Below are positions 22,867-32,117 of a stretch of 35,725 nucleotides of DNA, one piece after another (the first letter of the stretch is position 1; each line of letters opens with the position of its first letter). The notes under the pieces were generated by a model, which worked only from the letters and a program-made list of their open reading frames with translations, did not search any database and was not told the origin of the DNA. The position numbers were made by a program, and so were the translations under genes. This DNA is from a virus. The stretch spans positions 1-35,725 of IMG/VR virus record IMGVR_UViG_3300031977_002164, one strand, 5' to 3'.

Positions 22867-23984
22867 GTTGGGTAGAGGAAAAAGTCAGCAATGAGTTAAG
22901 CAACTTTGAAGATGCGGTAAAGCGTGAAGCCAGTAACCTTGAGGATGAAGTTAGGAGCCTTGGTAGAAGCTTTGAAGAGGAAATAGTTGAAGACCTCTAC
23001 GGCGGCTGGGAGAGATATACAGCAGCGCCTTTAGTTGCTGCCGGGGCAGCGTACGCGTTACCAGCTTTGGCGGCGGGTGCCGGTCAAGTGGGATCGGGCT
23101 TGATGGCTGCTGGACAAAGCGCAATGTCCGGGCTTGGTAACCTTGGTTCAAGTGCGCTTGCTGGGTTAGAGGCTGCGGGTGTCCCAGGTATTGGGGAGAT
23201 TGCATCTTTCTTTGGAGCCCAGGGCGGTATCCCTGGATTAGGGGGTGAACAGGGAGGTCTCTTAGGCGGCCTAGGCAATTTGATCGGATTAGCTAGCGAT
23301 TATTACACCGGTGATAAGACCAAAGACGCTGTTAGAGAGGCTTCACAATTACAGGCGCAGATGTACGAGAGGGGGATTGCTTCCGCTGAAGCTGCGCAAG
23401 CTAGATTAGAAGCAGGTCTAGCCCCTTTTGCACAGTTCGGCGTCCAAGCTCTTGAACCATTAGCTGCTCAAACAAGTCAGGAAAAACCACTAAACCCCCT
23501 TTTACAAAGAGCTAGCGATCTAAGCATGAAAGGTTCTCAGCAATTCCTAAGCCCTGAGATACTAGAAAATCCATTACTTAAGGCTTTGCAATCTGATGTA
23601 ACAAATAGATTAATGGCCAACCAGGCGGCAAGAGGTAAACTAGGCAGCGGTGGAACAGCTAAAGCTCTACAGGAAGCCCTTGTGCCTCAGGCTATACAAT
23701 TTGGGCTACAGCAAGCAGGATTGCAACAGCAAGATATTGCGAACCTGCAAGCGCTTGGCGCAACTCAGGAAGATTTAGGGCAGCGTGGTATTGAGAATCT
23801 ATTCAGATCAGCTGGTATTGGCCAAGCTTCAGCTGCTCAAACTGGTTTATCAGGGGTTGATACCGCCGCAACAGTTGGTAGATTATCTGGGCAGCTTGGT
23901 GGTGCTCTGGCGTTTGATCCGTTAGGTAGAGCGCAAGCGAGGAACCAGCAACTCGGCGGGTTACAAAGCTTTCTTACGAGGTAA
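22863..23984 (+). CDS. DNA ejection protein 1 (gp7-like position), 373 aa
   Basis: Internal head protein expected to leave the virion with DNA and help form the envelope channel. N-terminal charged coiled coil (residues 1-47), then a Gly/Ala-rich hydrophobic segment (about 56-150, AAPLVAAGAAYALPALAAGA and repeats of GLGG) that could insert in membranes, then an Ala/Gln-rich helical C-terminal half. Assigned by order, composition and the GNAT gene before it. Confidence 0.65.
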   Translation: MSWVEEKVSNELSNFEDAVKREASNLEDEVRSLGRSFEEEIVEDLYGGWERYTAAPLVAAGAAYALPALAAGAGQVGSGLMAAGQSAMSGLGNLGSSALAGLEAAGVPGIGEIASFFGAQGGIPGLGGEQGGLLGGLGNLIGLASDYYTGDKTKDAVREASQLQAQMYERGIASAEAAQARLEAGLAPFAQFGVQALEPLAAQTSQEKPLNPLLQRASDLSMKGSQQFLSPEILENPLLKALQSDVTNRLMANQAARGKLGSGGTAKALQEALVPQAIQFGLQQAGLQQQDIANLQALGATQEDLGQRGIENLFRSAGIGQASAAQTGLSGVDTAATVGRLSGQLGGALAFDPLGRAQARNQQLGGLQSFLTR

Positions 23985-23986
23985 TT

Positions 23987-25174
23987 ATGGCTAGCTTAAG
24001 TGAAAATATGGCTGCATTGCAGGGTATATTAGGCGCCCAGCAACAAGGGTTTACACAATCTAGGGCTAGAGCAATGGCCCCTGAGCGTGAAGCCATGGAG
24101 CGTGAAAAATTCAGACAGAATCAGCTAATTAATCAATTGAATATACAAGAAGCGCAGCAAGCTTTGCCATTACAACAGCAATTACTGCAATCTAAGGTTG
24201 AAGCCTTGCCAATGCAAAGACAGCTAGATCAACTGAAGTTACAAAAACTTGAGCAACAGCTCCAAACAGGTCGGCAAGGTATCGCAGAAGCAGATCGGCA
24301 GAGCAAAATCAGAGACGTGATTGCCATCGGTAACATTGCGGAGCAAGTAAAGGCGCAGAATATACAAGACCCTCAGGAAAGGCTTAACTTTGCTCGTGGC
24401 CTAATGTCCCAAGCTGGTTACGAAGGTATTATCCGTCCCGGTGATGAGTCGATTGATAAGATAAATAGGGCAATTGCGGCTAGAGATTCGTTTATTAAAA
24501 GTCCTGATTTGAGCGCTGGTGAACGTGAGTTCGATATGTTGACCGAGGGATTAAGTGAAAGAGATAAAGAAATAGCGCGAAGAATAAAGCTAGGGTTAGC
24601 GCCTAGGGCTGTTGGTAGCGCCTCACAGACCATTGCTGAAACCGGTAGAACTGGTGCGGTTGCCGCTAGTGAAGCGGAGATTGCAGGCGCCAAGAAAGAA
24701 GCCGGGTTAACTGCTGAGCTAAAGCTAAAGCCTGAAATAGAGAAGGCTGTAGCTACATCGGTTGCATCTGCCAAGGCCGACGCTGACGCCATAGCGAATC
24801 AGAAAAGCGACGATGCCGCCTTTAACCTTTATCAAACAGCTTTCTCGGGTCTTTCGTCAGCTCTTGGTCAAACCGCAACTGGTCCATTCTTCGGTTTAAT
24901 ACCAGCGTTCACATCTAAGCAACAAATAGCTGATGGTGCGATTGCCGCAGTGGCTCCGATACTTAAGCAGATGTTTAGGGCCGCTGGTGAAGGCACGTTT
25001 ACAGATAGCGATCAAAAAATATTACTTGATATGATCCCTACCAGAAAGGATAAGCCTGATGCGAGGGAAGCTAAGCTTCTAAATATCGACGCAATAGTTC
25101 GAAGTAAGTTGAAGCAAGCGGAAGGCGGTGGGAGAAGGTTTAAATATAATCCTGCAACAAGGGAATTTGAATAA
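23987..25174 (+). CDS. DNA ejection protein 2 (gp20-like position), 395 aa
   Basis: Gln/Ala/Leu-rich N-terminal helices (residues 15-130, ALPLQQQLLQSKVEALPMQR) and an Ala/Lys/Glu helical centre. The C-terminal 100 residues are more globular (TGPFFGLIPAFTSKQQIADG). No catalytic motif. Position two of three consecutive ejection-type genes. Stop overlaps next start (TAATG). Confidence 0.6.
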   Translation: MASLSENMAALQGILGAQQQGFTQSRARAMAPEREAMEREKFRQNQLINQLNIQEAQQALPLQQQLLQSKVEALPMQRQLDQLKLQKLEQQLQTGRQGIAEADRQSKIRDVIAIGNIAEQVKAQNIQDPQERLNFARGLMSQAGYEGIIRPGDESIDKINRAIAARDSFIKSPDLSAGEREFDMLTEGLSERDKEIARRIKLGLAPRAVGSASQTIAETGRTGAVAASEAEIAGAKKEAGLTAELKLKPEIEKAVATSVASAKADADAIANQKSDDAAFNLYQTAFSGLSSALGQTATGPFFGLIPAFTSKQQIADGAIAAVAPILKQMFRAAGEGTFTDSDQKILLDMIPTRKDKPDAREAKLLNIDAIVRSKLKQAEGGGRRFKYNPATREFE

Positions 25175-27234
25175 TGCCTACTATCGTAGAAGTTAACGGC
25201 CAGGAGTTCGAATTTCCTGATTCTATGTCTCAGGATCAGATTAAATCTGTACTTGACCAAAGGTTTTCACAGCAACCTGAACAACCTACCCAACCAATTA
25301 TGGCCGGTAGACGTGGGCGGCGTAGTCAAAGGCAGTCTAATACTGAAAGTTTGCTGCAGCGTATAGAGGCTGGTGAATTATCCGCTCAAGACCTTAGCGA
25401 TGAAGAGTTCGGAAGGGTTGAGCGTCTGAGAATGTCTCAAGTACCAGAAATCAGTCAAGCTGGGATCAAGTCAGTTGCGCCAGAGGCTGGGCTAGGTACA
25501 GCCATGCTAGGATTGACCACGTTTGACCCTCAGGAATTTGCCCAAATACTCAAAACACAATTCCCAAACATAGGCATCCAATCACAACCTAACGGTGAAA
25601 TATTCGCATTTAATCCTGAAACACAGCAAAGAGTTAGCTTAAATAGGCCAGGCTTATCCCCAATGGATGTTTTACAAGGGTTGGGGGTAATGTCTGCTTT
25701 TGCTGGACCAGCTGCGGCAGCCTCAGCAGCTCCACAAGCCGCAAGTAGATTGATTGGACAAAAGGTTGCTGCACCAACGGCTTTGAGGGCCTTGGCGCAA
25801 ACAGGGGCCGCCATGTCAACCGAAGCAGGAATCCAAAAAGCGCAGGAATTGGCGGGAGGAGAGTTTGACCCAGAAGACGTTGCGCTGGCTGGTGCTGCGG
25901 GGCTTGCAGGTGAATTGGTTGTCCCAACTGGAAGAGCAATAGCCGGGAAGTTTAGGCAGGGGCAAGAAACTGCGGAGCAAGCAGCTAGGAGACAGCTTTT
26001 TGAGCAAGAAGGTTTAATTCCAACAAGAGCGCAGGTTACAAGGGATGCAGGAGAGTTTCAAACTCAGCAATCTTTAATAAAAAGACAACCAGACAGCCCC
26101 GTACAAGCAAGACTAGAGCAACAAGAAGCATTATTAAGCGGTGCATTTGAGAAAAGAGCTGTTGATAGTGGAGGTAATGTTATTACTTCTACTTCTACGG
26201 CCATTGATGAGGTATTGGAAAGATCTATTGCGCTAGATGAAAATATTAGCAACCTATACCAAAAAGCCAGAGAATTAGCGCCAGGTGTTAAAGATATCAG
26301 ACTAAATAAGCTTGCCGGAACCTTAAAAACAATGGCTGGTGAGGAGCGGGTTAGTGGTGGCCTTTATTCCGCCGTTAGAGATAACTTAAGGCAAAGAGGG
26401 GTATTAGATAAAAACGGTAAAATTGTTGGACGAATTGACGTTGAGACATCAGAGGCTATTAGGCAGGATATTAACTCATTATTCGACTCTTTATCTGACA
26501 GAGGCAAGCAGTTATCTAGAACTCTTAAAGACTCATTAGACGAAGATGTGTTAAAAGCCAGAGGGGATGACATATTCGCTGAGGCTAGAGCAGCTAAAAG
26601 AGATTTTGAAAGAGGTTTAGAAAGAGCTGGGCTAAGTAAATTCGATAAGCGTAGAAAAAACATTGTTAGGGATATGCTGGAAAATAAAATATCCCCCGAT
26701 ACATTTGTTAATGATGTTGTGTTTGCAAAGGGGGTTCGGCAGGAAGATTTAAACCAGCTTAAGGTTTATCTAAACCAGACAGACAAAGGCAAGCAGGCCT
26801 GGAACGATTTAAGAGCACAAGCAATAGAAGCTATTAGAGAAAAATCATTTAAAGGTCCTGTTAGAGAAGACGGGGTAACTAGGTCTCTATCTAGGGATGC
26901 ACTAGAGAGAACCCTTAAGTCAATAGATAAAAAATCCATGGTCCTGTTTACTGCTGAAGAAAGAATGTTTTTAAACAGAATGAAAGAGATAGCAAAACTT
27001 AGGGAGCCACCACCCGGTAGAGCCATTGGCGGCGGTCCCACTGAGGTCGCTGTTAATCAAGCTAAATCCAGATTTCCGATTGTCGGGGCATTGCTTGACG
27101 ATCTAAGTGACTGGCGTAAGAACAAGCTATTATTGCGATTACCAAAGAGAACTAAATCCAGGGGTACTAGGCCAACCAGATCCCCTACCCTATCTCCAGC
27201 AGCACAAACACTTAGAACAGACGAGGAAAAATAG
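25174..27234 (+). CDS. DNA ejection protein 3 (gp16-like position), 686 aa
   Basis: N-terminus VEVNGQEFEFPDSMSQDQIK is a typical short module found at the start of phage internal proteins. Residues 165-250 are Ala-rich and hydrophobic (LGVMSAFAGPAAAASAAPQA), suiting membrane passage; residues 260-600 are charged and helical. No lysozyme motif found in it, unlike some internal virion proteins. Last of the ejection set, just before the tailspike. Confidence 0.6.
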   Translation: MPTIVEVNGQEFEFPDSMSQDQIKSVLDQRFSQQPEQPTQPIMAGRRGRRSQRQSNTESLLQRIEAGELSAQDLSDEEFGRVERLRMSQVPEISQAGIKSVAPEAGLGTAMLGLTTFDPQEFAQILKTQFPNIGIQSQPNGEIFAFNPETQQRVSLNRPGLSPMDVLQGLGVMSAFAGPAAAASAAPQAASRLIGQKVAAPTALRALAQTGAAMSTEAGIQKAQELAGGEFDPEDVALAGAAGLAGELVVPTGRAIAGKFRQGQETAEQAARRQLFEQEGLIPTRAQVTRDAGEFQTQQSLIKRQPDSPVQARLEQQEALLSGAFEKRAVDSGGNVITSTSTAIDEVLERSIALDENISNLYQKARELAPGVKDIRLNKLAGTLKTMAGEERVSGGLYSAVRDNLRQRGVLDKNGKIVGRIDVETSEAIRQDINSLFDSLSDRGKQLSRTLKDSLDEDVLKARGDDIFAEARAAKRDFERGLERAGLSKFDKRRKNIVRDMLENKISPDTFVNDVVFAKGVRQEDLNQLKVYLNQTDKGKQAWNDLRAQAIEAIREKSFKGPVREDGVTRSLSRDALERTLKSIDKKSMVLFTAEERMFLNRMKEIAKLREPPPGRAIGGGPTEVAVNQAKSRFPIVGALLDDLSDWRKNKLLLRLPKRTKSRGTRPTRSPTLSPAAQTLRTDEEK

Positions 27235-27236
27235 CA

Positions 27237-29327
27237 ATGGCTTGGACTCCTATATCAGGGACAATGACCCAATATTCAACTAGCGCTAACTTGTTGGCGT
27301 CTGGTTATTTTCTTAAAATGTACCAATCAGGTACTACAACAGCGTTCAACATGGCGACCGATAGCACAGGTGGAACAACGCTTGATAAATGCCAACTTGA
27401 TTCGAGTGGTTACCCTACAACAGATGGTACTACTCGCTTCATCCCGCATGTTGACCAGACTTATAAGATTGTTTTATACCAAAACGCAACCGATGCTGAT
27501 AATAACACTACTGGAAGTGCTGACTGGGTTATTGACGCTATTGCTCAACCGGCTGATAACACCGATATTCAGGCAACTCTAACACAGATACAAAGCGACA
27601 TAGACCGGGTGGGTCAGTTATATGTGTTTGAAACGGTGTCAGATATGGTTGCAAGCACTGATTTAGTTGTTGGGGATTGGTGTATAACCCTAGGTTATAA
27701 CTCAATTGGCGATAATGGCGGGAACCAGTACGATGTTGTTGCTGCCGCAACCGGAACAGCTGACGGTGGGTCATATATAAACCTAAGCACACACCAAGCT
27801 GAAGCTTTGTTCCCTTACGGCGTGCATCTGGTGGATCAGTGGGGTGCGGTTGGTGATTCTGTGACTGATGACACCACCGCAATACAAGCGGCATTAAATT
27901 ATGCCGGTGAGATAAGCCTGTCTCCCGGAAAAGCATACTTAATAACATCAACTATAAACATACAGAGCAATACAGAATTAGACGGGCAAGGCTCTACCAT
28001 AAGATACAGCGGGACAGCCGGTAAACCAATCCTTGTTAACCAAAAGACTAACGTAAAAATATTCAACCTAACGTTAGATGGTCAGTCGGACACATGGACC
28101 ACGGCCCTTAATTACGGCATTGGCTTATCCCAATCAACAGATGTATGGATACATAACTGTGAGATTCTTGAATGCCTCGGAGCAGGGATAGAGATGATAG
28201 ATCTTGCAGCAGAAAGCGACAGGCTATGGATAACAGATAACTACATACACAACATAGGTACGGCTAGCCACCCAGGCGGGGTTAGTTACGCATATGGTAA
28301 TGGTATTGCTTTAGTTGATTGTAAAAACGTTGTTGTCAGAGGAAATATAATTCACGATATTTATGGGGTTGCCGCCATAAACTCTGAAGGCAATCTATCC
28401 AACAATATCATTATCGACGGTAATATAATATTCAACACGATATTTAAGGCGGTCGGAATACAAACATTCTCCTCCGGTCCAGTTGAAAGACAAGTTATCA
28501 CTAATAACATTTTGTATGATCTTAACCTAGACGTTACAACGAACGATGCTCGACCAGCGATAAGGTGCAGATGGGGTGAGAATATTATCGTTAGCGGCAA
28601 CATTATAGAAAACGGGAATGGGTTCGGCATACTCGGTGAAAACGTTGTAGAGTCTTTTATTTGTGATAATAATATTGTTAGACATATGGAGCACGGCATT
28701 CAAATAAAAGGCGCTGGCAAGCACGTCAAAGTTACAAATAACTCTGTAGTTGCAAACTCAGCAAACACTACAGACGATTGTAAGTTTTACATTGAAAGCG
28801 ACTCATCCACAGCCGGATCTATGATAGTAACCGGCAACAACATTGAAGGCTCACAAAATGAGGCTTTTGAGTTTGTTAATTTTTCCAGACTTATCTTTAC
28901 AGGTAACGCAATAACTAATTGTAGAAGCGCAGGCACCTTAGGTTATGGCGTTAAACTTGGCTCAGCTAACAGTGCGTTAAACTTTCATGATTGTGTAGTT
29001 GGTAATAACTCAATATATGACGATTTAGGAACTGTTGGCACAAGGTTTACAGCAATGTATCAGTTTACCGCTGTTACTAATGGCCTGGTATATCAATCGG
29101 ACGTTTGGGATGTTGACACTGCATTAGTGAGATATGATGTAACAAGTAATAGCGGTGCCATAATTTCAAATGAAGCCCTGTTAAGTGCGGCGCCAACGAA
29201 TGGCGAGCATAGACAAGGATGGATTGTGTGGAACGCAAACGCTACGGCAGGGGGGACAGCCGGATGGATATGTACCGCAGCGGGAAATCCTGGCACATGG
29301 AAAGCGTTTGGCACTATTGCGACATAA
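27237..29327 (+). CDS. Tailspike / receptor-binding protein with parallel beta-helix, 696 aa
   Basis: N-terminal virion-binding region (residues 1-105): GTMTQYSTSANLLASGYFLK, then YPTTDGTTRFIPHVDQTYKI. Residues 130-190 carry the LVVGDWCITLGYNSIGDNGG module. The pectate-lyase-type beta-helix starts at WGAVGDSVTDDTTAIQAALN (about 203-222) with repeated IxGNIIxN turns. A short C-terminal domain (HRQGWIVWNANATAGG) follows. Likely degrades or binds surface polysaccharide. Confidence 0.88.
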   Translation: MAWTPISGTMTQYSTSANLLASGYFLKMYQSGTTTAFNMATDSTGGTTLDKCQLDSSGYPTTDGTTRFIPHVDQTYKIVLYQNATDADNNTTGSADWVIDAIAQPADNTDIQATLTQIQSDIDRVGQLYVFETVSDMVASTDLVVGDWCITLGYNSIGDNGGNQYDVVAAATGTADGGSYINLSTHQAEALFPYGVHLVDQWGAVGDSVTDDTTAIQAALNYAGEISLSPGKAYLITSTINIQSNTELDGQGSTIRYSGTAGKPILVNQKTNVKIFNLTLDGQSDTWTTALNYGIGLSQSTDVWIHNCEILECLGAGIEMIDLAAESDRLWITDNYIHNIGTASHPGGVSYAYGNGIALVDCKNVVVRGNIIHDIYGVAAINSEGNLSNNIIIDGNIIFNTIFKAVGIQTFSSGPVERQVITNNILYDLNLDVTTNDARPAIRCRWGENIIVSGNIIENGNGFGILGENVVESFICDNNIVRHMEHGIQIKGAGKHVKVTNNSVVANSANTTDDCKFYIESDSSTAGSMIVTGNNIEGSQNEAFEFVNFSRLIFTGNAITNCRSAGTLGYGVKLGSANSALNFHDCVVGNNSIYDDLGTVGTRFTAMYQFTAVTNGLVYQSDVWDVDTALVRYDVTSNSGAIISNEALLSAAPTNGEHRQGWIVWNANATAGGTAGWICTAAGNPGTWKAFGTIAT

Positions 29328-29331
29328 GTTT

Positions 29332-29454
29332 ATGCTGGAACAAATAACGATAATTTTTACAGCCGGAGTTTTCTGTACTTTCATATTCGTTAGTGTTGTG
29401 AAGTTATCAACCCATCCTAAAGTCAGGAGGTTTTACAAGTGGTTATTAAAGTAA
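29332..29454 (+). CDS. Small membrane protein, 40 aa, lysis region
   Basis: One predicted helix at residues 4-24 (QITIIFTAGVFCTFIFVSVV) then a basic tail. It lies between the tailspike and the endopeptidase and overlaps the latter. A small anchor or pinholin-like role is plausible from position only. Ribosome site is poor, so expression may depend on coupling. Confidence 0.5.
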   Translation: MLEQITIIFTAGVFCTFIFVSVVKLSTHPKVRRFYKWLLK

Positions 29455-29855
29455 TACCTCCTGAGCGTAAATCTGATCGATGGGGTGCTGGTCATTGGCA
29501 CGCTCGAAGGGGTGAACGAAAACATGAAGGCATCGATTATGATTGTTCGCCCGGTTCGGTTGTTCTTTCAAGTGTAGACGGGATTATCACAAAGCTAGGA
29601 TGGCCCTACTCCCAACGGAATAGACAGCATTTACGCTATATTCAAGTTACCACAGATGAAGGTCATCACCACCGTTATTTTTATGTTAAACCTATTGTAC
29701 AACAACACGGTCGCGTCAAAGTTGGCGATGCAATTGGTATTGTTCAGACCCTTCAAGATATTTGGCCGGGCATTACTGACCACGTGCACTATGAAATAAT
29801 AGTAGAAGGCGATAAAGTTAATCCAACTAACTATTTGTTTAAATGGAGTGATTAG
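29439..29855 (+). CDS. M23 family peptidoglycan endopeptidase (endolysin), 138 aa
   Basis: Zinc metallopeptidase that cuts peptide cross-links of peptidoglycan. Motifs: H29-x3-D33 (HEGID), HHH at 76-78, and H115-x-H117 (DHVHYE), the usual LytM/M23 zinc and catalytic set. No signal peptide, so it relies on a holin. GTG start after a perfect AGGAGG, the strongest ribosome site in the lysis region. Ends on TAGTG overlapping the next gene. Confidence 0.85.
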   Translation: MVIKVIPPERKSDRWGAGHWHARRGERKHEGIDYDCSPGSVVLSSVDGIITKLGWPYSQRNRQHLRYIQVTTDEGHHHRYFYVKPIVQQHGRVKVGDAIGIVQTLQDIWPGITDHVHYEIIVEGDKVNPTNYLFKWSD

Positions 29856-30097
29856 TGCCTGAAAAAGACTGGTGCCCGGGTAATTGGCATAGCCTTGTAA
29901 TATTCTACCCTTTAGAAAACAAGAATTATAGAAAGAGTAAACAAAAGTGGTATATAGTGATAACTGAAGACTGTGTAATCCCAGCAAAGTGGGATGGTAA
30001 GAAGTTTTTAGATGTAGACGGGGAAGCGGTTAACAACATTAAATTTTGGGGACGATATCCGACGCACCCCAAAAATATTCTTGATAGGAGATGGTAA
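29855..30097 (+). CDS. Small hypothetical protein, 80 aa
   Basis: GTG start overlapping the endopeptidase stop. Trp/Lys/Tyr-rich, beta-type: DWCPGNWHSLVIFYPLE, then WYIVITEDCVIPAKWDGKKF and a C-terminal KFWGRYPTHPK. No signal or membrane segment. Place in the lysis set is the only hint; unrecognised. Confidence 0.6.
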   Translation: MPEKDWCPGNWHSLVIFYPLENKNYRKSKQKWYIVITEDCVIPAKWDGKKFLDVDGEAVNNIKFWGRYPTHPKNILDRRW

Positions 30098-30507
30098 TGG
30101 GCTGGTTTGGTAAAATATTTGGGTCAGATAAGACCATAGAAAAAACCCTAGACGCCGCTTATTCTGGGCTTGATAAAGTTTGGCACACAGAAGAAGAAAA
30201 AGCAGACCATTTTAAATCACTGTTAAAACTCTACGAGCCTTTTAAACTTGCACAAAGACTTTTAGCCCTAATCGTTACATGCTCATACTGTGGAATTTGG
30301 GTAGTGTGCGCCCTTCTCTTTAGCGTTTCGGCGTTTTTTGACCCGTGTTTAGAGATATGCAAAGCAAGCCAATTGATGAGCATAAGCCAGGAATTAGCCA
30401 GTTTTAATAATCAGATCTTAGGGACCCCCACCGCGATAATTTTGGCGTTTTATTTTGGCGGGGGTGCTGTCGAGGGCTTTGTTAAAGCGAAGGGCTTAAC
30501 TAGATAA
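30097..30507 (+). CDS. Holin, 136 aa
   Basis: Two clear membrane helices (about residues 54-81, LLALIVTCSYCGIWVVCALL; and 108-127, TPTAIILAFYFGGGAV) after a helical cytoplasmic N-terminus (SDKTIEKTLDAAYSGLDKVW, HTEEEKADHFKSLLKLYEPF). The pattern fits the GTA/3TM-type holins. Start 30097 gives a 6-base gap after AGGAG; the ATG at 30091 would touch it. It overlaps the convergent leftward gene by 12 bases. Confidence 0.75.
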   Translation: MGWFGKIFGSDKTIEKTLDAAYSGLDKVWHTEEEKADHFKSLLKLYEPFKLAQRLLALIVTCSYCGIWVVCALLFSVSAFFDPCLEICKASQLMSISQELASFNNQILGTPTAIILAFYFGGGAVEGFVKAKGLTR

Positions 30508-30867
30508 ATCAGGCAAATAAGCCCACTTTAATACTCTATAACCGTTACTTTCCTGGTCTAGCCACAAATATTCCGCTGTGTTTCCCCACCCATCGGGCCT
30601 GTATCTAGATATTGAGTAACTTTTTAGTGTCCCGTCCCCGCAGTCGCGAATAACTAAGACGGGTTTTGAACAACCGCCAGGCTGATCGCATTCTGGCTTT
30701 TCAGTAAAAGCGCATTTGAAACCAAAGTCGCTCAATTTTGCAATCCGTCCCGGTTTTTGCTTTGTATCAATTTTTCCTTTTACTTTAACCATCTCATTTG
30801 TTAATAATTTATAATCTCTATCCCGCTCTATCTCCTCTTTAATCCGCTTTATTATCTCACAGCTCAT
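30496..30867 (-). CDS. Hypothetical protein, 123 aa, last gene of the leftward operon
   Basis: Unrecognised. Helical charged N-terminus (CEIIKRIKEEIERDRDYKLL), then a Cys-containing central part (KCAFTEKPECDQPGGCSKPV, possible metal site) and an aromatic C-terminus (YLWLDQESNGYRVLKWAYL). Start 30867 follows AGGTGG; 30876 is a poorer option. Convergent overlap with the holin leaves no room for a terminator. Confidence 0.65.
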   Translation of the reverse strand: MSCEIIKRIKEEIERDRDYKLLTNEMVKVKGKIDTKQKPGRIAKLSDFGFKCAFTEKPECDQPGGCSKPVLVIRDCGDGTLKSYSISRYRPDGWGNTAEYLWLDQESNGYRVLKWAYLPDLSS

Positions 30868-31207
30868 TTTTACCACCTATTTTTTCGTACTGGTTTATCT
30901 TACATATTCTATGATATTGTCCTTCACAATCTTCAAGCATAAAAGACATGAAGTGATCATCAAAAATAATTGCACCTTTCAGATCTCTAAAAATAACAAT
31001 ATCCCCAACAAACAAATCAACGCCGGTTTTACAACACTTAATTCCTGGCGCGTATTCCACGTTATATTCATCAATAGCGTCATCTAAATATGGGCCGGCT
31101 GCTTGATATCTTAATATCATTAAATCACCAGATTCAGATAAATAGAAGTCTTCTAGGTCAGTCGCATATCGATTTAATTTTCTGTTCCAAACCCTAAATT
31201 TAAACAT
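30857..31207 (-). CDS. YopX-like protein, 116 aa
   Basis: Begins MFKFRVWNRKLNRYATDLED, the usual opening of YopX-family proteins, with the later GVDLFVGDIVIFRD matching their 'x-G-D-I-V' core. Function of this common phage family is unknown. Start ATG overlaps the preceding stop as TGATG; GAAGGTG lies upstream. Confidence 0.75.
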   Translation of the reverse strand: MFKFRVWNRKLNRYATDLEDFYLSESGDLMILRYQAAGPYLDDAIDEYNVEYAPGIKCCKTGVDLFVGDIVIFRDLKGAIIFDDHFMSFMLEDCEGQYHRICKINQYEKIGGKNEL

Positions 31208-31377
31208 CACCTTCTACCCTCCAAAATTTCCATTTGTAATTCGATTATCTGTCTTATGCCGTCATCGTATGCTTTAAAGATTGCCTCAATTTCTTTTGCT
31301 GATTGATGCATACTAATAATAGTAAATAAACAATATGCCATTACTATAGTAGCTATTGCTGCAACGCCGTATATCAT
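31207..31377 (-). CDS. Small membrane protein, 56 aa
   Basis: One N-terminal membrane helix (MIYGVAAIATIVMAYCLFTI) then an amphipathic soluble helix. Start follows AAGGAGGGGGGGCAT on the minus strand and overlaps the upstream stop (ATGA). Stop overlaps the YopX-like start. Unknown function. Confidence 0.6.
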   Translation of the reverse strand: MIYGVAAIATIVMAYCLFTIISMHQSAKEIEAIFKAYDDGIRQIIELQMEILEGRR

Positions 31378-31541
31378 ATGCCCCCCCTCCTTAGCTCATC
31401 GATCAACCGCATCTGATGCTTTTGTTGCTCTATCAAATGAATCTCGATAGCGTCAATGCTGCCATGCATTTTTGCTAACTGTACGCTGTTATACAGCTGG
31501 ATTGCTGCTAAAGCAGCGATCGTTATTAATAATAATTCCAT
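31374..31541 (-). CDS. Small membrane protein, 55 aa
   Basis: Starts MELLLITIAALAAIQLYNSV, one predicted helix, then a charged helix with His/Gln (HLIEQQKHQMRLIDEL). The ATG overlaps the preceding TAA (TAATG) and GTGAGGG lies upstream. Its own last codons overlap the next gene (ATGA). Same general form as the 56-aa gene after it; unknown function. Confidence 0.6.
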   Translation of the reverse strand: MELLLITIAALAAIQLYNSVQLAKMHGSIDAIEIHLIEQQKHQMRLIDELRRGGI

Positions 31542-31759
31542 TATTTATCCCTCACTCTCTTTAAAAAATTAACTGACTTAGTGTAGACCCACTCGACAAC
31601 TTTACAAGGAATCATCAGCGTTAAATATACGGCGCCCATCACTAGGACGCCTAACACTTTTGCAATACTCAAATTCGTTTTATAAACAAAGTTATCAGTA
31701 TGTGATGTTTGATAATTCGGTTGATAAGTTGGTTGGTTGTAACGTATTATCTGTGCCAT
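31541..31759 (-). CDS. Small membrane protein, 72 aa
   Basis: N-terminal Tyr/Gln/Asn-rich tail (IIRYNQPTYQPNYQTSHTDN), then a helix (about residues 33-52, LGVLVMGAVYLTLMIP) and a basic C-terminus. Start 31759 is chosen for GGAGATCGAGA upstream; the longer 31807 start lacks a site. It overlaps the 140-aa gene by 65 bases. Confidence 0.6.
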   Translation of the reverse strand: MAQIIRYNQPTYQPNYQTSHTDNFVYKTNLSIAKVLGVLVMGAVYLTLMIPCKVVEWVYTKSVNFLKRVRDK

Positions 31760-32117
31760 TCTCGATCTCCATATAATGTCTGTTAACTGCAATCCCGATA
31801 AAATCATATATCAGGTCTCTCTGCTGCATTGCTATCACATCTGATTTTACCCATTGATAGCAAATACTCTCAACCTCTGCCATATCGTCAAGACTGGGGT
31901 CTATCAGCTCGTACATGTTCCAGCCGAATTTCTCCAGCTCATATCTGAACTTTTGAACTCCTCCCCCCGGCAAAGCCAGGGAGAAAAAGCCAAACACTTT
32001 TAAAGAATTTGGAAGCTTGTTATTAAGATGTACTACACCGCTATCATCCTCATAGACTGGTCTAGACATATCACAAAACCAAGCCGGCACATTATCGCTA
32101 CATGTTAATCTGATCAT
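31695..32117 (-). CDS. Hypothetical protein, 140 aa
   Basis: Unrecognised globular protein: MIRLTCSDNVPAWFCDMSRP at the start, a LPGGGVQKFRYELEKFGWNM segment and a helical part (DDMAEVESICYQWVKSDVIA). GAGGATATACAGCA precedes the ATG, which overlaps the preceding stop (ATGA). The last 65 bases are shared with the next gene in another frame. Confidence 0.65.
   Translation of the reverse strand: MIRLTCSDNVPAWFCDMSRPVYEDDSGVVHLNNKLPNSLKVFGFFSLALPGGGVQKFRYELEKFGWNMYELIDPSLDDMAEVESICYQWVKSDVIAMQQRDLIYDFIGIAVNRHYMEIENGTDNTLQPTNLSTELSNITY

Noticed and set aside
25174-27234. Lytic transglycosylase domain in the third ejection protein
   Set aside because: No catalytic Glu motif or lysozyme-like segment is recognisable in the sequence.
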